Notes: generated from the sequence alone by a model not told the origin. Counted from the first letter of the stretch, positions 44,902 to 55,836 are shown. The stretch is 64,000 nucleotides of DNA from Streptomyces xantholiticus (GCF_014651015.1 NZ_BMWB01000014.1:62001-126000); one strand, 5' to 3'. Program-made: numbers and translations.

Positions 44902-46652
44902 GCCCGGACCTGCCTCCGGTCACCCCGTCCGTCACCGCCGAACTGGTCGAGGCCCTGTCACCCCGACTTCGCAAACGGCTCGACGCGGGCGTGGCCAAGC
45001 TCGCTGCACGCCCGGCCGTCCAGGACGGCGACATCGTACGCATCGCCGTCGACGACGACACCGACCTCGAAATGCACGCCCCCGGCGGGGTGGTGACGAG
45101 CACGGACGCGATCCGCTGCGGATGCCTGCTGGCACCCGACTGCCTGCACCGCGCCGCCGCGGCCTGCGCGGCACCAATCGCCGACCGGGCTCCGGCCGCA
45201 GACGCCGTGACGGAATCCGTCCCGAACGACAAGGACGCCCCGGGCCAAGCGGAAGCGGCCGCCGACACCGCGACCACCGAACAGCGCACCGCCGCACGGG
45301 CGTTGTACGCCGCCGCAGCCATCGTGCTGGATGCGGGCACGGACGGTGCCGGCGCCCTGCTCCAGGCGGAGATGCTGCGAGCCGCACACACCGCGCGGCT
45401 GGCGGGCCTCCCCCGGGCCTGTGCCGCGGCGGTCTCCGTGGTCACCGCAGTGCGCGCGGCCCGCTCCGCCGACCCCGCGTACCGTCTCGCCGACCTCGTC
45501 GGCGCCCACCGTGACGTCCTGGGCATCGCCCACCGCCTGCCGCACGCCACGGGAGCGGACCTTGCCCGACTGCGCGGCACTGCACGGCAGCCGTACCGCC
45601 CGGACGGCTCGCTGCGCCTGTACGGGCTCTTCTCCGAACCCGTCCTCACAGCGACCGGATACGCCGGTGCGGTCACCTGGACCGCGGACAGCGAGGGCCG
45701 CCTCCAAACGGTCTCCGACGTGGCACCGGGCGGCCCCGGACGGGCGACGGGGGCCGCCGACCGGGCCGTCAGGATCGGCGACACCGCCCTGACACACCGT
45801 GAACTGTCCCGCGCGGGCCTCGCCGTCTCCGGCGCCACCATCTCCCCGACGGGCCGACTCGGCGCGGGGGCCGGAGTACGGGCGGTGCGCGCATCCGGGG
45901 TCACGTGGCACGACGAGCCGCTGGCCCGGCTGTGGGCCGTGCCGGTCGCCCAGCAGATCGCCCGGGCCCTCGACGGAGGCCACGACCTGCTGTTCCTCGA
46001 CGTGACACTCACGGGCACGGCACGCGGGACGACAGGCGACTGTCTCCTGGCCGACTGCGACGGCCTGACCCTCCGGCTCACGACGGCCCACGACAGCCCC
46101 GCTCTCCCCTACCGCGACAACCTCCGACTCCTCGCGGCAGCCCGTGGCAGCCGGCTGCGGATCATCGCCCGCCTGGCGCCGGGGCCGCTCCCCCGCGCCC
46201 TGCTGCTCGCCACCCAGCACCCCTGCGATCCAACCTCCCGGACAGACCTCGGTCTGGACCGCCTCCAGCACGCGGACCTGCCCGCACGGACGACACCACC
46301 CCTGCCCGCCGTCACGCCCACCGTGGACGAAGCCCCGCTGTATCTGCTGCGCCGCCGCGTGCACCAGGCCGTCTCCGGAGGCCGCCGCGTTCTGGCCTTC
46401 CCCGGGAGCGGATCGGGCGACAGCGCCCGCCTGCGCCGGCTCGGCCTCACCACTGCGGGTGACCTCCTCGACGACCTTCATGGCGCGGCTGCGGACCGCT
46501 GCCGCGACGCCTTCGGCCGCCTGCTCCCGGCAGACACGGACCGCTTCGCACGCACATGGCTGGCCGCCGCCGTCTACACCGACGAGGTGGAACGGTCGCT
46601 CTGCGCCGCCGCGTGGACAGCGAGCGGACAGCCGGCACCGGCGCTCCGGTAG
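44898..46652 (+). CDS. SWIM zinc-finger protein (YehQ-like)
   Basis: A 584-residue protein with a SWIM finger near the N-terminus: CGCLLAPDCLH, i.e. Cys74, Cys76, Cys82, His84 (CxCxnCxH), which binds zinc and probably nucleic acid or protein. The remainder is Ala/Arg-rich, alpha/beta, with no further domain I recognise. The ATG overlaps the stop of the DUF5682-VWA gene (ATGA). It is the last gene of the five-gene set, as in yeh operons where the SWIM protein is the terminal partner. Confidence 0.85.
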   Translation: MSPDLPPVTPSVTAELVEALSPRLRKRLDAGVAKLAARPAVQDGDIVRIAVDDDTDLEMHAPGGVVTSTDAIRCGCLLAPDCLHRAAAACAAPIADRAPAADAVTESVPNDKDAPGQAEAAADTATTEQRTAARALYAAAAIVLDAGTDGAGALLQAEMLRAAHTARLAGLPRACAAAVSVVTAVRAARSADPAYRLADLVGAHRDVLGIAHRLPHATGADLARLRGTARQPYRPDGSLRLYGLFSEPVLTATGYAGAVTWTADSEGRLQTVSDVAPGGPGRATGAADRAVRIGDTALTHRELSRAGLAVSGATISPTGRLGAGAGVRAVRASGVTWHDEPLARLWAVPVAQQIARALDGGHDLLFLDVTLTGTARGTTGDCLLADCDGLTLRLTTAHDSPALPYRDNLRLLAAARGSRLRIIARLAPGPLPRALLLATQHPCDPTSRTDLGLDRLQHADLPARTTPPLPAVTPTVDEAPLYLLRRRVHQAVSGGRRVLAFPGSGSGDSARLRRLGLTTAGDLLDDLHGAAADRCRDAFGRLLPADTDRFARTWLAAAVYTDEVERSLCAAAWTASGQPAPALR

Positions 46653-46716
46653 GTCGCGGTACGGAGCCCAAGGGGCGGCCGGCGTCGGAGGTTCGGCCCG
46701 GCATCCCGTGCGGGCA

Positions 46717-46836
46717 TCAGCGGTTGTGCCGGGACAGGCTGTGGACGAGGACGGACAACGCCACCACCATCACCGTCACGTGCAGCCATCCGGGAGCGGC
46801 CGCGGCATCCGCGGCCGCCGTCGTCATCAGGACCAT
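46717..46836 (-). CDS. Tiny membrane protein, 39 aa
   Basis: A 39-residue frame, MVLMTTAAADAAAAPGWLHV, then a hydrophobic segment (VTVMVVALSVLVHSL) and a basic RHNR end: one transmembrane helix. ATG 46836 has GGAGG 5 nt upstream. It follows the 58-residue membrane protein by 22 bases on the same strand, so the two form a mini-operon converging on the SWIM gene. No family is recognised. Confidence 0.5.
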   Translation of the reverse strand: MVLMTTAAADAAAAPGWLHVTVMVVALSVLVHSLSRHNR

Positions 46837-46858
46837 CATGTCCTCCAGTCAGTCGATC

Positions 46859-47035
46859 TCAACGGCGGCGCCGGCCCGCCCTCCAGGACGCGCCGACCCC
46901 GGCGACGTGGAGCGCCAGGAGCGTCAGGCCGAGGAGCATCACATTCGTGGCGGAGAAGATGTCGTTCGTGTCGATCTCCGCGGCATTGATGAGGAACGCG
47001 ATGAGGAACAACACCGCGGCAGCCATACCCAGCAT
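46859..47035 (-). CDS. Small two-helix membrane protein, 58 aa
   Basis: A 58-residue protein with two hydrophobic segments (GMAAAVLFLIAFLINAAEI and NVMLLGLTLLALHVAGVG) separated by a short acidic loop DTNDIFSAT, and an Arg-rich C-terminus WRAGRRRR. ATG 47035 has GGAG about 9 nt upstream. Small proteins of this layout are common in streptomycetes and have no known function. The long frame that extends upstream of this start has no coding character. Confidence 0.65.
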   Translation of the reverse strand: MLGMAAAVLFLIAFLINAAEIDTNDIFSATNVMLLGLTLLALHVAGVGASWRAGRRRR

Positions 47036-47352
47036 CGGACAGCTCCTTCTCGCTCGTGGTCGCTCACGGCTCGTCTGCCCCCGTATTCCGCCGCCAGACC
47101 CCACGCCGACCGTCGGCCGACGGGCGGGCAGGTCCGAGACGTCCGGGCAGCCCGCGGCCCGGGAGGGAGCCGGTCCGTCCCCTGGACCCTGGTGCCGACG
47201 CATCGGCCCGCGGTCGCAGGCGGTCTTCGCGACCGGCTTCGTTCCCCATGCCACGGATCTTCGGGGCTGCCTCGTCCGGTGAGTGAGCCGGATCGAGTGG
47301 GACGAGTCGCAACAGAAGAGCGACTCGTCCCACAGTGTGCGTGAAGCCTCGG
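47036..47352. other. Intergenic region, 317 bases
   Basis: It lies upstream of the small membrane-protein pair and downstream of the UvrA-like gene. The only element seen is the terminator at 47297-47333; the promoter of the small genes is presumably in the left part. Confidence 0.5.
47297..47333 (-). terminator. Terminator of the UvrA-like gene
   Basis: GTGGGACGAGTCGC (47297-47310), a 9-base loop and its exact reverse complement (47320-47333) form a 14-bp perfect stem 19 bases beyond the UvrA-like stop. Confidence 0.8.
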
Positions 47353-49761
<2,409 letters not shown>

Positions 49762-50180
49762 CGTGTCTCCATCTGTCGGGCGGAGCCGCCTTGGCGGTCT
49801 CCGTCGGCGTCGCCTGGCTCGGTCTGACCAGCATCGAGCGTAAACGTCTGGTGGTCCTTCGTCGGCGCAGTCGCGGCAACGGCCGGCTGACCACCTGATT
49901 TGCGGTGCAGCCCGGGTGGCGCGTCCGGCCGAGGCGGCGGACCGACCGGCGGCCGCCGCGCATCCGCCCTCGATCACGGACATGTCGCGGGTGGGCGCAG
50001 CCACGGCCGAACGGCTGGGCCGGCGGCCGGGTTCCTGCCGGTCGTGCCTCCGCCGGCGAGAGCAACCGGGCGGCCGACACCGGCATCGTGCGCGGACTCC
50101 TTCGCGGTGCCGTCTGCGGCGGGCAATGGCTGCGATCGCCGGGGGCCGGCCCGGGGACGGGTCCCCGCTCCGCCGGGGAC
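49762..50180. other. Intergenic region, 419 bases
   Basis: It contains the UvrA-like promoter region on the left. The remainder is GC-rich with Arg/Pro-rich chance frames. I found no gene, hairpin or repeat worth listing. Confidence 0.45.
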
Positions 50181-50590
50181 TCAGCGCAGCTCGTTGATGC
50201 GGATCAGGTTGCCCGCGGGATCACGGAAGGCGCAGTCGCGAATGCCGTACGGCTGCTCGGCCGGCTCCTGGACGAGATCGGCGCCGCCGGCCTTCAGCCG
50301 CGCGAAGGTGCCGTCGAGGTCGGAGGTGGCCAGGGTGAGGCGGGCGTAGGTGCCCTTGGCCATCATCGCGACGATGGTGCGGCGCTCCTCTTCGGTGACG
50401 CCGGGTTCCGCGGCCGGCGGCTCCAGGACGATGGACGTGCCGGGCTGGTCGGCGGGGCCCACGGTGATCCAGCGCATGCCCCCGTATCCGACGTCGTTGC
50501 GGACCTCGAAGCCGAGGGTGTCTCGGTAGAAGGCCAGGGAGGCGTCGGGTCGTCGTGCGGGAGGAAGGTCCAGTGAATGCTGATGTCCAT
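50181..50590 (-). pseudogene. VOC-family protein, frameshifted
   Basis: The gene starts MDISIHWTFLPHDDP at ATG 50590 and then loses frame near 50545-50552. One base is missing in what should read GACGACCCGGACGCC; the other frame continues SLAFYRDTLGFEVRNDVG and ends AFRDPAGNLIRINELR. Joined, it would be a ~137-residue glyoxalase/bleomycin-resistance-fold protein very similar to the intact gene at 51139-51555. Either the gene is dead or there is a sequencing error of one base in a GC run. Confidence 0.75.
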
Positions 50591-50699
50591 GGCCCTCACG
50601 CTAGTTGCGGCGCCGTGGCCCGCGCTTCTCCATTCCTGATCGGTCCGGTCACCGGTTCCGCGCGGCACGACGGCTGGGGTGCTGTGGGAAACTGATCGG

Positions 50700-51128
50700 G
50701 TGAAACGGCAGGACCTCGACGACCTCGTGCGCCTGCGGCGCGCCCGGGATCGGATGGACCGCGACTACGCCGAACCGCTCGACGTCCCGGCGCTGGCGCG
50801 TGAGGCCCTGATGTCGCCGGGCCATTTCTCCCGCAGTTTCCGCGCCGCTTTCGGCGAGACGCCGTACAGCTACCTGATGACCCGCCGCATCGAGCGGGCC
50901 AAAGCGCTGCTGCGGCGAGGCGACCTCACGGTGACCGAGGTCTGCTTCTCGGTCGGCTGTACGTCGTTGGGGTCGTTCAGCTCGCGCTTCACGCAGCTGG
51001 TCGGTGAGAGCCCGAGCACCTACCGGGCCCGGCGCCATGACGACGGGGCCGCCATCCCGGCATGCATGGCCAAGATCCACACCCGTCCGGTCAGGAACGG
51101 AGAAGCAGGCCCGGGCGCCCGGCCGTAG
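50700..51128 (+). CDS. AraC-family transcriptional regulator (DNA-binding domain only)
   Basis: A 142-residue protein consisting almost entirely of the two-HTH AraC domain: LDVPALAREALMSPGHFSRSFRAAFGETPYSYL for the first and TVTEVCFSVGCTSLGSFSSRFTQLVGESP for the second. No ligand domain is present. GTG 50700 is preferred, with ATG 50679 as an alternative. It is 10 bases upstream of the intact VOC gene and divergent from the frameshifted VOC copy, so it probably controls both. Confidence 0.88.
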   Translation: MKRQDLDDLVRLRRARDRMDRDYAEPLDVPALAREALMSPGHFSRSFRAAFGETPYSYLMTRRIERAKALLRRGDLTVTEVCFSVGCTSLGSFSSRFTQLVGESPSTYRARRHDDGAAIPACMAKIHTRPVRNGEAGPGARP

Positions 51129-51138
51129 CCTGAACGGC

Positions 51139-51555
51139 ATGGACATCAGGCTTTCCCAATGCTTCATCGCCGTCGACGACCACGACAAGGCGATCGCCTT
51201 CTACCGCGATGTGCTCGGCCTCGAGGTGCGCAATGACGTCGGCTTCGAGGGCATGCGCTGGGTGACCGTCGGGTCGCCCTCGCAGCCGGACGTGAACATC
51301 GTCCTCGAACCGCCCGCCGCCGACCCGAACGCCTCACCGGCAGACAAACAGGCCATGGCGGAGCTGATGGCCAAGGGCATGTTGCGCGGCGTCATCTTCG
51401 CGACGGACGACTGCGACGCCACCTTCGAGCGCATCAGCGCCGCGGGCGGCGAGGTGCTGCAGGAGCCGATGGACCAGCCCTACGGTGTCCGCGACTGCGC
51501 GTTCCGCGACCCCGCCGGCAACCTGTTGCGCTTCAACCAGCCCCGCGCGAACTGA
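51139..51555 (+). CDS. VOC-family (glyoxalase/dioxygenase-fold) protein
   Basis: A 138-residue single-module VOC protein: MDIRLSQCFIAVDDHDKAIA, FYRDVLGLEVRNDVGF, and DCAFRDPAGNLLRFNQP at the end. These folds bind metal and small molecules; specific activity is unknown. It lies 10 bases after the AraC regulator. It is a close paralogue of the frameshifted copy on the other side of the regulator, which suggests a duplication around the regulator. Confidence 0.88.
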   Translation: MDIRLSQCFIAVDDHDKAIAFYRDVLGLEVRNDVGFEGMRWVTVGSPSQPDVNIVLEPPAADPNASPADKQAMAELMAKGMLRGVIFATDDCDATFERISAAGGEVLQEPMDQPYGVRDCAFRDPAGNLLRFNQPRAN

Positions 51556-51768
51556 GCCTTCGCCGTACCTGACCTTGGCCCTCGTGCGAACGAGGAGGAG
51601 CCGGGGTCTTCGGTCGCGGTCAGGGCAGCTCCCACGCCCGCGGCAACGGCCGTTGCCGCGGGACTGCACCCGACGGGCTGCGGCTGCTCCGGCCCGGCGC
51701 GGCCTGCGAGCTCCACAGTGGCGCCGGCAGGCGGAAAACCCTGGTCGGGTCGCTGTGATCATTACCGG

Positions 51769-51972
51769 ATGCTCTTCCGCGCTGCCACCGCAGACCGCGC
51801 CGACCTCGACCGTGCCGACCCTCGCCGAGATCACGCGTTTCCCGGCGGGCGAGGGCGCCGGCCGGATCCCGCCACGACGGACACCGTCAACGTCCCGACG
51901 GCCGCTGCCTTCGACCGCGCGGGCTACGAGGTGACGGAGATCCGTCTCGTCCTCGTGAGCCCCGCGCAGTGA
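51769..51972 (+). pseudogene. Possible GNAT acetyltransferase remnant
   Basis: A 67-codon frame whose start, MLFRAATADRADLDR, resembles the N-terminus of GNAT acetyltransferases and whose end, NVPTAAAFDRAGYEVTEIRL, resembles their C-terminal AFYxRxGY segment. The ~100 residues of the fold that should lie between are missing. The match is by eye and short, so this may be a chance frame. Confidence 0.3.
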
Positions 51973-52225
51973 GCCGGCGGACACACGGTGGTTGACGGGC
52001 TCCGAGCCGGTGCACTCCGCTGCGTGCGGGCCTGCGCCGGCCCGTGTGGCAAAGAGCGGCCCCGTCCGGAGCGTTGAGCACAGTTCATCCGTACTCCCCC
52101 GTGCCGAGGCCGGTCCACGGGATGCCGACCGCCCCCAACGGCTCTTTGGCCAAGGCCGGTTCAAGCAAGCGCAAAGATCGCATCGGTACGAACAGAGTGA
52201 CGTGAGAGCGCTCTATGTTCGACCC

Positions 52226-52966
52226 GTGATACTGACATCCGACAAGAACACACAGGTCGGCGAGAGCCGCCGAACCCTCCTGCGCGCGGTTGTCGCCGGC
52301 GGCGCGACGGCGACCGGCGCTCTCGGCCTCGGCGCGGCCCCCGCCGCCGCTTCCCCCCGCACCGAGCGGGCCCGCGTGAGTCCCGCAACGCCCTCCGCGG
52401 CACTGCGCGAGCTGGCGGCCGGCAACCGCCGCTGGCGCAACAACCGCCAGACGCATCCGCATGAGACGGCTGCCGTCCGCGCGGCACTGACCAGCGGACA
52501 GCGCCCGTTTGCACTCGTCCTCGGATGCATCGACTCGCGGGTGCCACCGGAACTGGTCTTCGACCAGGGCCTGGGCGACCTGATGACGGTCCGGTCCGCG
52601 GGCGAGGTACTGGACGAGGCCGTGCTCGGCAGTGTCGCGTACGGTGTCCTGGAGCTGAACATCCCCCTGGTCATGGTGCTCGGGCACCAGTCCTGCGGAG
52701 CCGTGACGGCGGCCGTGCACGCCGAGGAGACGGGTGAGGAACTCCCCGCCCACATCCAGTACATAGCCGATCGGATACGCCCTGCGATCGACCACACTCA
52801 GGAGGGCGCGGCCCGGGTGGACGCCACCATCGACCGCAATGTCGCCATGATCACCCGTCGGCTCGCACGGGAAGCGGACTTCACCGGCAGGATCGCCACG
52901 GGGAAGCTCGCTGTCGTGGGTGCACGGTATGAACTGACCTCGCAGTTCGTGCATACCGTCGCCTGA
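52226..52966 (+). CDS. Tat-exported beta-carbonic anhydrase
   Basis: A 246-residue beta-class carbonic anhydrase. The zinc ligands and catalytic dyad appear in CIDSRVPPE (Cys101, Asp103, Arg105) and GHQSCGAV (His154, Cys157). The N-terminus carries a twin-arginine signal, ESRRTLLRAVVAGGATATGA, so the folded zinc enzyme is exported by Tat and works outside the membrane, interconverting CO2 and bicarbonate. GTG 52226 is used; TATGTT ends 7 bases before it, so the mRNA may be leaderless. A GTG at 52202 is an alternative. It is monocistronic. Confidence 0.88.
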   Translation: MILTSDKNTQVGESRRTLLRAVVAGGATATGALGLGAAPAAASPRTERARVSPATPSAALRELAAGNRRWRNNRQTHPHETAAVRAALTSGQRPFALVLGCIDSRVPPELVFDQGLGDLMTVRSAGEVLDEAVLGSVAYGVLELNIPLVMVLGHQSCGAVTAAVHAEETGEELPAHIQYIADRIRPAIDHTQEGAARVDATIDRNVAMITRRLAREADFTGRIATGKLAVVGARYELTSQFVHTVA

Positions 52967-53055
52967 CGGCTCTGCGGACGAAAGGCCGGACTGCGCGCGC
53001 GGAGAGCAGCCGCTCGTAGTGGTCGGAGGCGGTCGAGGCGACCCCGCCGCGACGT

Positions 53056-53083
53056 CCTTGACGGAGAGTCAAGGTCTCCGTCA
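53056..53083. repeat. Two overlapping, mutually exclusive inverted repeats
   Basis: CCTTGAC-N5-GTCAAGG (53056-53074) overlaps TGACGGAGA-N7-TCTCCGTCA (53059-53083). The second repeat's spacer is the right arm of the first. It lies in the 189-base gap between the carbonic anhydrase gene and the convergent SDR. The first resembles MerR-family operators, but no promoter-gene pair is adjacent; as RNA it could form either of two hairpins. Confidence 0.5.
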
Positions 53084-53155
53084 GGCGCCTGGAGGACATC
53101 ACACGAAACACGGATGACCGGGGGCCGGCCCGTGGGGCCGGTCCGCGGCGCGTTC

Positions 53156-54067
53156 CTACCGCGCCCCGTACACCGGTTGCGGCGTCTTGGCTGCGGCCAG
53201 CAGTTTCAGCGCCGCCTCGCCTGCTTCCGCCGGGGTCCAGCGGGCGCCCTTGTCCGCGGCCGGTCCTGGCCGCCAGCCCTCCATGACGGTGATCCGTCCG
53301 CCTTCCGCCTCGAAGACCCGGCCGGTCACTCCCGCGCACGACGCGGAGGAGAGCCAGACGACGAGCGGGGAGACGTTCTCGGGGGCCATGGCGTCGAACT
53401 GTCCCTCTCCGGGCGCGGCCATCGTCTCCGCGAAGCTCTGCTCGGTCATCCGGGTGCGGGCCGCCGGGGCGACGGCGTTGACCTGCACCCCGTAGCGGCC
53501 CAGTTCGGCAGCGGCCACCAGTGTCAGACCCACGATGCCGGCTTTGGCCGCCGAGTAGTTCCCCTGGCCCACGCTTCCCAGCAGCCCGGCTCCGGAACCG
53601 GTGTTGACCACACGGGCCTGCGGCGTGCGGCCGGCCTTCGTCTCGGCCCGCCAGTGCTCGGCGGCGTGCTTCAACGGCAGGAAGTGGCCCTTGAGGTGGA
53701 CGCGCATGACGGCGTCCCAGTCGTCCTCGTCCAGATTGACGAGCATGCGGTCGCGAAGGAATCCGGCGTTGTTGACCACGACGTCGAGGCGGCCGAAGGC
53801 GTCGAGCGCGGTGGCCACGAGTGAGGCGGCGCCATCGGTCGTGGCGATGTCACTGCCGTGGGCGACGGCTTCGCCCCCGAGGGCCCGGATCTCGTCGACG
53901 ACCCGCTCTGCGGGCTCGGTGGCTCCTCCGGTGCCGTCGATCCCGGTGCCGAGGTCGTTGACGACGACCCTGGCGCCTTCGACGGCCAGGGCCAGGGCGT
54001 GCGCGCGGCCGAGGCCGCGGCCCGCGCCCGTGACGACGGCGACGCGTCCTGTGCACATTCCGGTCAT
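53156..54067 (-). CDS. SDR, Rv3548c-like, of the HIP (steroid C/D-ring) cluster
   Basis: A 303-residue SDR with TGAGRGLGRAHALALA, the extended NDLGTG loop, NNAGFLRDRML, and the catalytic GSGAGLLGS / NYSAAKAG pair. This longer form resembles peroxisomal 17-beta-HSD4-type dehydrogenases that oxidise 3-hydroxyacyl-CoA. It occupies the position of Rv3548c in the mycobacterial KstR2 regulon, followed leftward of Rv3549c- and echA20-like genes. A start at 54058 is also possible. The exact step is not established. Confidence 0.85.
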   Translation of the reverse strand: MTGMCTGRVAVVTGAGRGLGRAHALALAVEGARVVVNDLGTGIDGTGGATEPAERVVDEIRALGGEAVAHGSDIATTDGAASLVATALDAFGRLDVVVNNAGFLRDRMLVNLDEDDWDAVMRVHLKGHFLPLKHAAEHWRAETKAGRTPQARVVNTGSGAGLLGSVGQGNYSAAKAGIVGLTLVAAAELGRYGVQVNAVAPAARTRMTEQSFAETMAAPGEGQFDAMAPENVSPLVVWLSSASCAGVTGRVFEAEGGRITVMEGWRPGPAADKGARWTPAEAGEAALKLLAAAKTPQPVYGAR

Positions 54068-54195
54068 GATGTGTGTCCTGTCCTTGTGATGCGGGTCGGC
54101 CGCCGGTCCGGCTCGTCGCCGTCCGGCGGGCTGTATTCCCGGGTGGCGGGCGGGCGTTCCCGTCCGGCGGGCGCGTGCCTCCCGTGCGGCGGTGG

Positions 54196-54972
54196 TCAGT
54201 TGTTGACGGTGGCGGCGTCGAGGAAGGCCGGGCGCTCCCCTCCGCCGTGGACGAGCAGGCTCGCTCCGGTCACGTACGCGGCGCGGTCCGAGGCGAGAAA
54301 GACGCAGGCATCACCGATCTCGGAGGGTTCGGCGAGCCGGCCGAGCGGCACCGTACGGCCGACGGCGGCGATGCCCGCCTCGTCCCCGTAGTGCAGATGG
54401 GAGAGTTCGGTGCGCACCATGCCGAGGATGAGGGAGTTGACCCGTACCGTCGGCGCCCATTCCACGGCCATGGACCTGGCGAGGTTGTCCAGGCCCGCCT
54501 TTGCCGCGCCGTACGCCGCGGTGCCGGGTGAGGGACGGGTGCCGCTCACACTGCCGATCATGATGACGGATCCGCCCGTCGACTGGCCGCGCATGATCTC
54601 GTACGCGGCGAGTGTGGCCGTCAGCGGCGCGGTGAGATTGAGCTCGACGACGCGGGCGTGCCGTTCGGCGCCGCCTTCACCGAGCAGGCGGAACGGGGTT
54701 CCTCCGGCATTGTTGACCAGGGTGTCGAGCCGGCCGTAGTCGCTGTGCAGCCGCTGGAAGCACATGCCGACGGCCTCCGGTTCCCGCAGATCGACGGGGA
54801 CGAACCGGGCAGTGCGTCCTCCCGCCTCGATGCTCGCGTCCGGCGCCCTTCGCGCGCAGGTCACGACCTGGGCGCCGGCTTCGAGCAGGGCACGGGCGAT
54901 TCCCGCGCCCACGCCCCGGGTCCCGCCCGTCACCACGGCGACGGAGCCGGACAGATCGGTGATCGTCGGCAA
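54196..54972 (-). CDS. SDR, Rv3549c-like, of the HIP cluster
   Basis: A 258-residue SDR with TGGTRGVGAGIA, NNAGG, and IGSVSGTRPSP / YGAAKAGLDN. The start is TTG 54972, supported by GGGAGG 7 nt upstream. It is divergent from echA20 across a 78-base gap holding a KstR2-like palindrome, the same arrangement as Rv3549c/Rv3550. It probably oxidises or reduces a ring-degradation intermediate. Confidence 0.85.
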   Translation of the reverse strand: MPTITDLSGSVAVVTGGTRGVGAGIARALLEAGAQVVTCARRAPDASIEAGGRTARFVPVDLREPEAVGMCFQRLHSDYGRLDTLVNNAGGTPFRLLGEGGAERHARVVELNLTAPLTATLAAYEIMRGQSTGGSVIMIGSVSGTRPSPGTAAYGAAKAGLDNLARSMAVEWAPTVRVNSLILGMVRTELSHLHYGDEAGIAAVGRTVPLGRLAEPSEIGDACVFLASDRAAYVTGASLLVHGGGERPAFLDAATVNN

Positions 54973-55001
54973 TGGACACCTCCCGTAGGGTGCGGACCGC
55001 T

Positions 55002-55040
55002 GCTACCTTTCCCCTAACAAACGTTTGGTGGAAAGGTAGC
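55002..55040. promoter_or_regulatory. KstR2-like operator within a 39-bp hyphenated palindrome
   Basis: AACAAACGTTTGGT (55016-55029) matches the KstR2 motif AnCAAGnnCTTGnT except for the two inner G/C positions. It is framed by perfect 11-bp arms GCTACCTTTCC (55002-55012) and GGAAAGGTAGC (55030-55040). These carry mirror-image TAGCxG -10-like hexamers, one for each divergent gene. The related site at 61992-62009 shares 15 of 18 bases. Confidence 0.75.
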
Positions 55041-55050
55041 TGATCCGCTC

Positions 55051-55836
55051 ATGGGTGTCTCCACCTCCGTCCCGGAAGCGGGCGTCGCCGTCGTCACCGT
55101 GGACTTCCCACCCGTCAACGCCCTCCCCGTGCGGGGCTGGTACGACGTGGCCGGAGCCGTACGCGGTGCGGGAGCCGACCCGGCGGTGCGCTGCGTGGTC
55201 CTCACCGCCGCAGGCCGGGGCTTCAACGCGGGCGTCGACATCAAGGAGATCCGGCGCACCGCGGGACACGAGGCACTCGTCGGCGCCAACCGCGGCTGCT
55301 ACGAGGCGTTCGCCGCGGTCTACGAGTGCGAGGTGCCGGTCGTCGCGGCCGTACACGGCTTCTGCCTGGGCGGTGGCATCGGGCTCGTCGGCAACGCGGA
55401 CGCCGTCGTCGCCTCCGACGACGCCACCTTCGGGCTGCCGGAACTGGACCGCGGCGCGCTGGGCGCCGCCACACATCTCGCCCGGCTCGTTCCCCAGCAT
55501 CTGATGCGTGCCCTGTACTACACCTCGCGTACCACGACCGCCGCCGAACTGCACGCCCACGGGTCGGTGTGGCGCGTGGTTCCCCGCGCGGAACTCCAGG
55601 GCGCGGCCCTGGAGCTGGCGCGCGAGATCGCCGCCAAGGACGGGACTCTGATCCGCCTCGCCAAGGCGGCGATCAACGGCATCGACCCGGTCGACGTCCG
55701 CCGGAGCTACCGCTTCGAGCAGGGATTCACCTTCGAGGCCAACCTCAGCGGCGTCGCCGACCGCGTACGCGGCACCTTCGTCCCCGGCACCGACTCCGCC
55801 GATGCCGTCACCACCGACAAGGAGCAGCAGGCGTGA
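55051..55836 (+). CDS. echA20: Enoyl-CoA hydratase-family ring hydrolase EchA20
   Basis: A 261-residue crotonase-fold protein. GRGFNAGVDIKEI and FCLGGGIGLVGNADAV form the oxyanion hole, then LPELDRGALGAATHL. EchA20 of mycobacteria and rhodococci hydrolyses a ring C-C bond of the HIP-derived CoA ester, opening one of the last two steroid rings. Identification rests on the neighbours: the next three genes are ipdA, ipdB and ipdC, overlapping in frame. It shares the KstR2-like operator region with the divergent SDR. Confidence 0.85.
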   Translation: MGVSTSVPEAGVAVVTVDFPPVNALPVRGWYDVAGAVRGAGADPAVRCVVLTAAGRGFNAGVDIKEIRRTAGHEALVGANRGCYEAFAAVYECEVPVVAAVHGFCLGGGIGLVGNADAVVASDDATFGLPELDRGALGAATHLARLVPQHLMRALYYTSRTTTAAELHAHGSVWRVVPRAELQGAALELAREIAAKDGTLIRLAKAAINGIDPVDVRRSYRFEQGFTFEANLSGVADRVRGTFVPGTDSADAVTTDKEQQA

